A program made the translations under genes and the position numbers. Under the pieces are notes generated by a model, which had not been told where the DNA came from, ran no database searches, and worked only from the letters and a program-made list of their open reading frames with translations. A stretch of DNA of 9,524 nt from Phycisphaerae bacterium (GTDB taxonomy: Bacteria > Planctomycetota > Phycisphaerae > Sedimentisphaerales > Anaerobacaceae): the NCBI GenBank assembly GCA_030602845.1, contig JAUVYZ010000057.1:1-9524 (forward strand), read 5' to 3'. Positions 1 to 6,552 of the stretch are shown one piece after another (position 1 is the first letter of the stretch; each line of letters begins with the position of its first letter).

Positions 1-642
1 CAGGGAGCCAAGTTCCTTCATTGTCTCGGCGCCCGCAAAATAAGCCATGTCCGCATCGCCCGTGCAGTCAACCACCGCCTTTGCCCGAATGGTAGCCAGT
101 CCTTGTTTTGTGGCCACGACGACGCCGATAATGCGGTTACCTTCTACCACCGCGTCAACGGCCTGGGTGTGGACCAGGTACTTGCAACCAACTTCGTCCA
201 AGGCGTCGAGCACCGCAACCTTCAGGTAATCAACATTGCACCACAACTGGTGTTTACCAATCCTTATGGCCTGTTTACCATAGGCCATCAGCTTTTCGAT
301 GACTAACTCATGTACCTTCGAGCGTGGTTTGCTGCCCGGACGCATCTGGTTGATTGGCATTCCCAGGCACCAGGCAGCCACCCCCCCGAAAAAGGCGTGG
401 TGCTCAATCAACAATGTCTTGGCCTCATATCCGGCCGCACCCAAGGCTGCGCCTATACCGGCTGGGCCACCACCTACCACCAGTACATCCGGATTATACG
501 GTATGCCGGCCTGTTTGCGGATTGTCAGGACACTTTGAGCAGAAGCTGAACGCATCAGGGTACCCACGGCACCTGCACCCACCACGGCTACACCGGCTGC
601 CGTTAGAAATCTTCTGCGGTCAACTGTGTTTTCATTTGTCAT
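1..642 (-). CDS. Tat-exported FAD-dependent oxidoreductase, N-terminal part (3' end outside window)
   Basis: An open frame of 214 codons runs without a stop from an ATG at 642 off the left edge, so the C-terminus is missing. The start is supported by AAGGAG a few bases upstream. Residues 8-35 are a Tat signal: D-RRR-F-L at 8-13, a hydrophobic stretch, then an ASA cleavage-type site at 33-35. A Rossmann dinucleotide-binding motif follows (VVGGGPAG, residues 55-62), with Glu80 placed to bind the FAD ribose. A second FAD-contact motif, VDCTGDAD, lies at 191-198. This pairing is characteristic of the FAD_oxidored (PF12831-type) family, which is common in Planctomycetota. The substrate is unknown. 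Co-orientation with two Tat-tagged sugar-acid enzymes suggests oxidation of a sugar or sugar acid in the periplasm (inference). It is separated from the gene upstream by 218 bp containing repeats, so it may have its own promoter. Confidence 0.88.
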   Translation of the reverse strand, partial: MTNENTVDRRRFLTAAGVAVVGAGAVGTLMRSASAQSVLTIRKQAGIPYNPDVLVVGGGPAGIGAALGAAGYEAKTLLIEHHAFFGGVAAWCLGMPINQMRPGSKPRSKVHELVIEKLMAYGKQAIRIGKHQLWCNVDYLKVAVLDALDEVGCKYLVHTQAVDAVVEGNRIIGVVVATKQGLATIRAKAVVDCTGDADMAYFAGAETMKELGSL

Positions 643-680
643 CGTCTTTTTCTCCTTTTCTTTTATGGCAACTTTCCACC

Positions 681-779
681 TCAGTTTATCTTCAATCGCA
701 CGGGCACGGCAGCGGCCTTGTCCAACTGAGTAAGACTTGCTTTGTGAGACCCGGCGGCGGATAGGCAGCCCTGCGCAGC
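681..779 (-). pseudogene. Start-less fragment resembling the N-terminal linker of the neighbouring enolase-superfamily gene
   Basis: Read on the minus strand, 779-681 encodes 32 residues ending in TGA. They align with residues about 20-50 of the gene at 861-2105 (QGCLSAAGSHKASLTQLDKA here against QGCLTAGPRKTSLAQLNEA there). At DNA level 708-775 matches 1980-2044 at 56 of 65 aligned bases plus one 3-base insertion; 8 of the 9 differences are transitions. Two in-frame stops (TAA, TAG at 782-780 and 785-783) sit directly upstream and no start codon is available, so it cannot be a gene as it stands. It may be the relic of a deleted tandem paralogue. It may instead be one copy of an interspersed repeat, whose other copy forms coding sequence in the neighbour. 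The similarity is seen directly; the origin is not resolved. Confidence 0.6.
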
Positions 780-785
780 TTACTA

Positions 786-847
786 CTCTGCGAAGTTGCT
801 ACGTAACACGAGTCCCGCCCTTCCGAAGGGCTGGACGAGTCGCAGAG
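786..847. repeat. Nested palindrome in the gap between enolase-superfamily and FAD oxidoreductase genes
   Basis: Outer arms CTCTGCGA (786-793) and TCGCAGAG (840-847) are perfect 8-bp inverted repeats. Inside lies a GC-rich hairpin: GTCC (812-815) pairs with GGAC (833-836), then after one mismatch GCCCTT (817-822) pairs with AAGGGC (826-831), leaving a 3-base loop. The heptamer ACGAGTC also occurs as a direct repeat at 808-814 and 835-841. There is no T-run after the hairpin on the minus strand, so it is not a classical intrinsic terminator. It could still stop or stabilise the transcript after the upstream gene, or belong to a family of intergenic palindromic repeats. Confidence 0.65.
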
Positions 848-860
848 CAGGGCACACTCA

Positions 861-2105
861 TTATTCGACTACTTTGGCATCGCGAAGAATATCAGCGTCC
901 GCGGTAATCCCAAGGCCGGGCCCGGTGGGGATGTTTATGGCGCCGTTTTTCAACCGCAGAGGCGGAGCGTACCAGGGGCCTGTCCGAGCTAAGCCGCCCT
1001 TATACTCGTGGAAATCCCCGATGTTCGGCGTGCACGAGGCGAAGTGGAGCACGTCAACATACCCAACGCCGCCTCCGGACATATGGGGTATGACGGACAT
1101 ACCTGCCTCGGCGGCCATGCGAGCTACGCGGATGGCACGAATGAATCCCCCGTTGTAGTGCAGGTCCGGCTGGACGACCTGCACCGCGTTGTTGCGGACC
1201 ATCCAGCGAAAACGGCGAAGGCTGGTTTCCTGCTCTCCACCCGATATCGGAATCGACAGGGCGTCCGCCACGCACTTGGTCTGCTCCAAATGGTCAAACG
1301 GACAGGGCTCTTCGAACATATCGATGTTGTGATCCTGCATAAGCTTGCCTATCTCGGTGCCTTTGCGACAGTCGTAGGAACCGTTCGCATCGGCGTATAT
1401 AGTAATCTTATCACCAAGGGCCTTGCGCACAATGCGAATCAGGCCCTCGCTGCGCCCGGGCATCGAGTCGGCATTGTTGCTCATTCGCCCGCCGACCTTA
1501 AACTTGATCGCCTTGGCCCCGTTTTGCTCAATGTGCTTTGCGAGGACATCGACCTCCTGCTGTGGCGTGGTGTGGCGATTGCCGCTGGCGACGTAGATGG
1601 GAATTTCGCGGTGAACGATGCCGCCGAGAAGCTCGCCAACGGGTTTACCTTCCATTTTTCCGAGAAGGTCCAGCAAGCTGAACTCCACCCATGCGACGCA
1701 GCACCACAGCGCCACGCCCGACAACTTGTAATTGCTGCGATATACGTACACACCATCGATAAGTGACTCGAGGTCGCGAGCATCCTTGCCAATAAAATAG
1801 GGGATAACCAACTGCTGCAGGATCGGATAGAGATAAGCGGCACGACCGTTGGTGACGGCGACGCCGACGGCGCCGTCGGCGGACCTTGTGCGGACGAAGT
1901 AGTTCCTCCTGCCGCGCAGCAACTCGATTGAGGCGATTTTCACCGGTGATTTGATGGATGAAATCTTAAGCACCGGCGCGGCAGCGGCCTCGTTCAATTG
2001 AGCAAGGCTTGTTTTGCGAGGCCCGGCGGTTAGGCAGCCCTGCGTTGCTGCCAATACCCCTGCGCCGAGACCTGACTTGATAAAAAGACGACGATTAAGC
2101 TTCAT
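861..2105 (-). CDS. Tat-exported enolase-superfamily enzyme, mandelate racemase subgroup (KxK type)
   Basis: 414 residues. The ATG at 2105 follows a perfect AGGAGG seven bases upstream. Residues 5-12 (RRLFIKSG) fit the Tat consensus and lead a hydrophobic stretch to about residue 22; a low-complexity linker runs to about 45. The barrel carries the full mandelate racemase set: K201-x-K203, metal ligands D239, E265 and E291, the D314/H341 dyad, and E367. Steps of 26, 26, 23 and 27 residues between D239, E265, E291, D314 and H341 equal those in mandelate racemase (D195, E221, E247, D270, H297). A loop about seven residues longer separates the KxK motif from the first ligand. Expected chemistry is Mg-dependent proton abstraction next to a carboxylate, giving dehydration or epimerisation of an acid sugar. 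Which acid sugar is unknown. It is 65 bp downstream of the next enolase-superfamily gene, probably in the same operon. Confidence 0.9.
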   Translation of the reverse strand: MKLNRRLFIKSGLGAGVLAATQGCLTAGPRKTSLAQLNEAAAAPVLKISSIKSPVKIASIELLRGRRNYFVRTRSADGAVGVAVTNGRAAYLYPILQQLVIPYFIGKDARDLESLIDGVYVYRSNYKLSGVALWCCVAWVEFSLLDLLGKMEGKPVGELLGGIVHREIPIYVASGNRHTTPQQEVDVLAKHIEQNGAKAIKFKVGGRMSNNADSMPGRSEGLIRIVRKALGDKITIYADANGSYDCRKGTEIGKLMQDHNIDMFEEPCPFDHLEQTKCVADALSIPISGGEQETSLRRFRWMVRNNAVQVVQPDLHYNGGFIRAIRVARMAAEAGMSVIPHMSGGGVGYVDVLHFASCTPNIGDFHEYKGGLARTGPWYAPPLRLKNGAINIPTGPGLGITADADILRDAKVVE

Positions 2106-2170
2106 TATGAGCCTCCTATCTATTCAGTTAGCCTGGTTCATAGCATTTATTACTATGTCAGCGGTTCGGT

Positions 2171-3406
2171 TTAATCAAAGAATCCGGAGCCCTTGCCCAG
2201 GTGTTTGCGGCAGACTTCTTCATTCAGCTCGATACCCAGTCCGGGCTTGTTGGGGATTTCCAAGTATCCGTTTTTGTAGATTGGGCCATCTCGTTTTATG
2301 ATGTCCTGCCAGTACGGTAACTCCACGCTGTCGGATTCGAGGGCCACAAACGAGCGGATGGACATACACGCATGTCCCGCAGCGATGGTGCCGACGGGCG
2401 AGCACATATTGTGACAGAGCATATTTATATAGTACATATCGGCCCAGTCGGCGATTCGTTTCATCTCAAGCAGCCCTCCGCACTTTTGTGTGTCCGGCTG
2501 AATAATGTCACACGCCTGCTTCTCGATGAACGGCCGGAAACTTTGCCGGGTGAACAGGTTCTCGCCCGTCGCAATGGGGACCTTGCTGACGGCGGTCAGC
2601 CGTGCAAAGGCGTCGGCATTTTCCGGCGGCATCGGGTCTTCCAAAAACCACAGATTCAGATGCTCGACCATCTGAACAAACCGCATCGCCTCCCGCGTGT
2701 TGAACGCCCAGTGGAAATCAACGCCCAGCGGAAAGTCCGGACCCAGCTCGGCACGAATCGCCTCCAATATCTTCACCCATGCCTTCATGTCCTGCGATGA
2801 AAGCGTGCGGTTCCATCGTTCGCCTCGGAACCGGTTCAAATCGAACTTCGTCGCTTTGAAGCCATACGCTTTTGACCGCTGCGCCTCTTGTACCCATGGC
2901 TTGGGGTCGACAGTATTTGGTGAACCCGTATCGTGATAAATCAACACTTTGTCGCGAAACTTGCCGCCGAGTAAGACATACACCGGAACGTTCAGTATTT
3001 TGCCGGCCAGGTCCCACAACGCCGTCTCAATCCCTGAGATTGCGCCGGTAAGTGAGCCGGACCGCGAGCCCTGTCCAACACCCGCATCCATCATCCTGTG
3101 CCACAGGTAATCCACCTGCAGCGGGTCCTGGTTGATGATTTGTCGCTTGATGCTGTGAATGTGATCGACAACTCCGGCGCGGTTGTAGGCTTCGCCCAGA
3201 CCATAAAGGCCTGAGTCGGTGGTCACCTTTACAAGGTGCGCATCATATTTTATCCTCACCGAAGCGGTTTTAACGTCACGAATTTTTACCCTCCCTAATT
3301 CCGTAGCCGCCTTGGGAACCGCCTCTACAATGTGAGGTCTTTCCAGCAAAGTACTCGCCGCGATAACACCTCCTGCCACCGTAAAGAACTTTCTTCGATT
3401 TAGCAT
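2171..3406 (-). CDS. Tat-exported enolase-superfamily acid-sugar dehydratase, D-galactonate dehydratase-like
   Basis: 411 residues. The ATG at 3406 follows AAGGAGGT, a very strong ribosome binding site. The N-terminus (NRRKFFTVAGG, residues 3-13) is a Tat signal. Catalytic features in order: K187-x-D189, D230-x-H232 in GVDFH, E256 in FLEDPMPPEN, E282 in IATGEN, D305 in IIQPD, H332 in LCHN and E357. The steps of 26, 26, 23, 27 and 25 residues from D230 to E357 equal those I recall for E. coli D-galactonate dehydratase (D183, E209, E235, D258, H285, E310), and the DxH motif is shared. Related families such as mannonate, gluconate and rhamnonate dehydratases share much of this set, so the substrate is open. 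The likely reaction is acid sugar to 2-keto-3-deoxy acid. These enzymes normally work in the cytoplasm, so the export signal is notable. It lies 88 bp downstream of the large secreted hydrolase-like gene. Confidence 0.9.
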   Translation of the reverse strand: MLNRRKFFTVAGGVIAASTLLERPHIVEAVPKAATELGRVKIRDVKTASVRIKYDAHLVKVTTDSGLYGLGEAYNRAGVVDHIHSIKRQIINQDPLQVDYLWHRMMDAGVGQGSRSGSLTGAISGIETALWDLAGKILNVPVYVLLGGKFRDKVLIYHDTGSPNTVDPKPWVQEAQRSKAYGFKATKFDLNRFRGERWNRTLSSQDMKAWVKILEAIRAELGPDFPLGVDFHWAFNTREAMRFVQMVEHLNLWFLEDPMPPENADAFARLTAVSKVPIATGENLFTRQSFRPFIEKQACDIIQPDTQKCGGLLEMKRIADWADMYYINMLCHNMCSPVGTIAAGHACMSIRSFVALESDSVELPYWQDIIKRDGPIYKNGYLEIPNKPGLGIELNEEVCRKHLGKGSGFFD

Positions 3407-3494
3407 TGGTTTACCTCCTTATTCCGATTCTTAAGAAACGATAGATTATCTGCAAAAGATACCTTTGCATTTTCCGAGCCACCGACCTGCTCTT

Positions 3495-6362
3495 TTATCG
3501 CTGCAACTTGACTATGACATATGGTGCTTCTTTTTCTAAGTCCGGATAAATTTTTCCGTTGCCTTTGTTATCCATAACTTCAATCAGGTACATAAAGTCC
3601 CATTTCGCCACAATATCTTCACCCGGCACTACAGCCTTGTATTGTCCCTTCTTTTTAGTTTCAATCATATCCAGAGTCTTGTAGTCCTCGTACTGGCTCA
3701 CGCTGCGGTATCGCAGACGAACCCACTTGACTCCGGAGGGGTCACTAACTTCTGCGGTGACTTTCAGAGGCCTGGCTACCGGCGCACTGGTTATAGGCGT
3801 GTGCTTCACAATCGGTGGTATGCGATCACATGTAACCGTCACTGATACCAACTCGGTTTTTGTTCGGTTACCATTTTTATCAACCGCCTCAATGAAATAG
3901 TCCAGTCCCTCCTTTATCTCGCTACCCCGAATCACCGTGCGATAGGTATAGGGCTTGATTTGTCTCATCTCAGCGTACTTGTATTTGCCTTGGCCATAAC
4001 CGTAAGCTACTTTTACATTGGCTATTGGTTCCTTTGAGCTTACTGTCGCGCGAACGGCCAGACCGATGGTGGGTACTGTCTTGCGAATTGGTACATGAGA
4101 AATCAGTGGTTTGTCTCCGGTGACGGCCGGCTGGAAAGCCATCCTCTGCTCCTGAAGTTTTTGCAAGCCTTTTTTCAACGCTGCCAATTCATCTCTCCAG
4201 TGCCCGGACAAACCAGAACGTTCACGGCCCATCATGAGATTATCAGTATATACGTCTCCCGCCGCCTCCACCAATTTCTCCCACGCCTTAATCGCTGAAC
4301 TTTCATGACCGATTGCATCGTCAAGGGCATTGAGGTCGTTGCTGTGTTTGAATAATCCATAACTGATACCCGCTTTAGCTCTGTGGCTGTGGTACAAACT
4401 TAGGTAGGCAAGTATTCTTAGATCCACCACCGTCGAATCGAATTCCTTGTTTCTGTGTCCGCCGATTCTTCGCTCGGCCTGCCCAACTAAATACAGAACA
4501 TTCCTCGACGTCCTCTCAAACCACCGGCTGGACTGCTGGGGCGAAAACTTAGCTGAGTCTTTGCCTTCCAATTGAAACTTCGCCGCATCATCGATACTCA
4601 AGAACTGCTGGGTGTCACTGGGCAGCGCCTTAGCGTATTCGGGCAGATCCTTCATTCGCTGTTTCTCAACCCAACCCCTGGTTGTAGGAAACATATTGTA
4701 TAGATACGTGTATGCCACGACACGCGGCAGAATTTTACTGGCGCGATGGAGGGCCTGCTCTACAAAAGGCGCCGCTTCCTGGCCGAAGCGCTTCTGGAAT
4801 TGCCTTTGCCAAACCTCCGACGGCGTGTCCGGATTGTAACCCAGCCTTCCAAAAACCTGGAAGAAATGCCAGTATCGCTCAAACTCCCAGTCATAATACT
4901 GGTACTGCGGCTTGAGCAGCTCAAATGGCTTCATATCATGAGGATGGTCCTGCATTTTCGTTGCCAGTGGTTCAACCACCTCGAAGCCTTCACCATCATA
5001 GAGGTGCGTGCTCTTTGCGAAACGCCGGACATAATCAGGGTCACCCCAAAGCAATATCCGTGTGGTTCCACCGTTCCAAAGCCGCCAGTGCATTTTGTAC
5101 CGCTGAGGATAACGCAGCAGGTCGGCGTAGCCGTGCCGCCGGTCGTGCTGATTGCCTGGGTGAATGTGTGTCGGATGAAATGGAAGACCCATCTGTTCCA
5201 TCCAGTACTTGGTGCATATCCTTATATTGACGCCCATCTCAAGGGCCTCGTTGATAAGCGAATCGGGGAAGTTCTTCGCCCTCGCATCGAAGCGAATAGC
5301 CGGCCCTGATTCGAGCATCACCTCGTAGATATTCTCCCAGAACTTGTGCATTTCGCCTCTTTTCAGACCCGATTCGCCGTGCATCCGAAATTGAATGGCA
5401 TCAATATCAGGAACCAATTTAAGAAACTTCGTCAACGCAACCTTTGTATAGGGAATCAGATTTTCTGCCGTCAGCCCCCAAACTATTCCCTCAGTGGGTT
5501 TGCCCGCACGGTCCCTAGGCCCCTGGACACCGCCGCGATAAATGTGGTCCCAGATACCCAAGGTGAAATTCATACCCCGCTCGTGGGTCATCCTGATTAT
5601 TCTGTTCAGCGCCTTGAGATTGCGCCGCTGCTTTTCTTTGGTGATTCCCACTACTTTGACATCGGGAAATTCTTCAACATCAAAGAAGTACGGATAGGGA
5701 GGCGAAACATATCCCCAATTCTCATAGCCGAAAAGCAGTGCGAACGTATTGAAGCGGTTCTTCGCCAGCATATCGAGGTACCTGGCCCAGTATTCTTCAT
5801 CAAAGAAGTAACTCTCGAAGTTCCCTTTGTGAAACGTGTATATTGAAAGGGCACGCTCAGCGACCGCCGGCCTTTCCTCGATATCTCGAACCTCACTCAA
5901 AGGTTCCATCGCGTCACTCGCCCAGCCGATACGGTCCGCCACGTCCAGAAGCGCATACATCAACCCCCGGTCATCTGCACCGCTGATGAGCAGCACTTTC
6001 TTACCAGCCCAGTTTGTATGCCGGATTAGCAAGGATTCTCTTTCTATCGGTTTGGGAATATCGAGGCGCTTGTGCAACTTATCGGCGGGTCCCCCCGCCC
6101 CGGAAAGACCAACAACAATTAGGTGATTGCCCTGTGCTGATTCGAGAGATGTGGTCTGTTCGGCTTGTATACCTTTTTCCTGCAGGGCCAATCGTACTTT
6201 GTTTGCTCCATGCCGGGAGGCAAGGCCCATCCGGTCGTCCGTCACCAGGGAAATTGTTGATTTTTGTGCGCCGGGCAAATCAGAAGGGGCAAGAAAAATC
6301 AGGTTAGCCGTCAAAACAAGGCAGACGGCAGGAAAGAATCCGGACGTTTGCTTATGTATCAT
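3495..6362 (-). CDS. Secreted alpha-glucuronidase/GH20-like glycoside hydrolase with two C-terminal Ig/FN3-like domains
   Basis: 955 residues. The ATG at 6362 follows GGAGGT six bases upstream. A Sec signal peptide spans about residues 1-32. Residues 36-145 look like the N-terminal alpha/beta domain found before GH20, GH67 and GH115 barrels, with the hallmark SGADDRGLMYALLDVADRI at 127-145. A barrel-like region runs from about 165 to 510. Conserved points shared with the gene upstream are HGES (328-331, acidic E330), LLWGDPDYVRRF (437-448) and FGRLGY (504-509). A helical region follows (about 520-740; AIKAWEKLVEAAGDVY at 690-705). Two beta-sandwich domains end the protein, with the signatures YFIEAVDKNGN (822-832) and YLIEVMDNKGNG (925-936). 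It probably acts on an exported or extracellular carbohydrate. The classical GH67 catalytic motifs were not recognised, so activity and substrate are unproven. A possible promoter lies about 90 bp upstream of the start. Confidence 0.8.
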   Translation of the reverse strand: MIHKQTSGFFPAVCLVLTANLIFLAPSDLPGAQKSTISLVTDDRMGLASRHGANKVRLALQEKGIQAEQTTSLESAQGNHLIVVGLSGAGGPADKLHKRLDIPKPIERESLLIRHTNWAGKKVLLISGADDRGLMYALLDVADRIGWASDAMEPLSEVRDIEERPAVAERALSIYTFHKGNFESYFFDEEYWARYLDMLAKNRFNTFALLFGYENWGYVSPPYPYFFDVEEFPDVKVVGITKEKQRRNLKALNRIIRMTHERGMNFTLGIWDHIYRGGVQGPRDRAGKPTEGIVWGLTAENLIPYTKVALTKFLKLVPDIDAIQFRMHGESGLKRGEMHKFWENIYEVMLESGPAIRFDARAKNFPDSLINEALEMGVNIRICTKYWMEQMGLPFHPTHIHPGNQHDRRHGYADLLRYPQRYKMHWRLWNGGTTRILLWGDPDYVRRFAKSTHLYDGEGFEVVEPLATKMQDHPHDMKPFELLKPQYQYYDWEFERYWHFFQVFGRLGYNPDTPSEVWQRQFQKRFGQEAAPFVEQALHRASKILPRVVAYTYLYNMFPTTRGWVEKQRMKDLPEYAKALPSDTQQFLSIDDAAKFQLEGKDSAKFSPQQSSRWFERTSRNVLYLVGQAERRIGGHRNKEFDSTVVDLRILAYLSLYHSHRAKAGISYGLFKHSNDLNALDDAIGHESSAIKAWEKLVEAAGDVYTDNLMMGRERSGLSGHWRDELAALKKGLQKLQEQRMAFQPAVTGDKPLISHVPIRKTVPTIGLAVRATVSSKEPIANVKVAYGYGQGKYKYAEMRQIKPYTYRTVIRGSEIKEGLDYFIEAVDKNGNRTKTELVSVTVTCDRIPPIVKHTPITSAPVARPLKVTAEVSDPSGVKWVRLRYRSVSQYEDYKTLDMIETKKKGQYKAVVPGEDIVAKWDFMYLIEVMDNKGNGKIYPDLEKEAPYVIVKLQR

Positions 6363-6432
6363 CTTCCACCTCCAAATTTGAGTACTTCAAAAATCTGCAA
6401 ATCGGGACTTGAAGGAACCGAATACGTCTCAA

Positions 6433-6462
6433 TTGGTATTGTTAGCTGTTGATATATACCAA
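6433..6462. promoter_or_regulatory. Possible operator: 7-bp dyad upstream of the secreted hydrolase gene
   Basis: TTGGTAT (6433-6439) and ATACCAA (6456-6462) are perfect inverted repeats separated by 16 bp. The right arm overlaps the proposed -10 hexamer and the left arm falls just past the expected transcription start. This is the usual position for a repressor operator. The spacing would suit a dimeric regulator binding two major grooves. No regulator gene is in the window, so function is inferred from placement only. Confidence 0.4.
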
Positions 6463-6481
6463 ACTTCGCTAAGAATAGCAA
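6453..6481 (-). promoter_or_regulatory. Candidate sigma-70-type promoter for the secreted hydrolase gene
   Basis: On the minus strand, TTGCTA (6481-6476) and TATATA (6458-6453) are separated by exactly 17 bases. Each hexamer matches the sigma-70 consensus at four of six positions. Transcription would begin near 6446, giving a leader of about 84 bases before the ATG at 6362. It lies in a 190-bp gap, the longest here apart from the one before the FAD oxidoreductase. It could drive the hydrolase and the two enolase-superfamily genes downstream. Confidence 0.4.
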
Positions 6482-6507
6482 GCTCGAATTTCCGGGTCTT
6501 GCGTATG

Positions 6508-6544
6508 TGTCTGTTAAGTGCCTGCGAAACCACAGGTACAGACA
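6508..6544 (-). other. Imperfect hairpin just after the lipoprotein gene stop
   Basis: TGTCTGT (6508-6514) pairs with ACAGACA (6538-6544), and inside it CCTG (6521-6524) pairs with CAGG (6533-6536), with an asymmetric internal loop. It begins nine bases after the stop codon of the gene at 6553-8844. No T-run follows on the minus strand. It might be a weak or Rho-assisted terminator or a 3'-end stabiliser; it is not a convincing intrinsic terminator. Confidence 0.3.
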
Positions 6545-6552
6545 GCTGACAC

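Noticed and set aside
812..836. Intrinsic terminator for the enolase-superfamily gene
   Set aside because: The stem is strong, but no T-run follows on the minus strand, so it is reported as a palindromic repeat instead.
1008..1766. 252-codon plus-strand open frame
   Set aside because: It lies wholly opposite the enolase-superfamily gene, whose catalytic residues and spacing are intact; the plus-strand product shows no recognisable domain.
3425..3480. TGCAAA/TTTGCA inverted repeat between the hydrolase and dehydratase genes as a terminator
   Set aside because: The stem is short and AT-rich and is not followed by a T-run; too weak to call.
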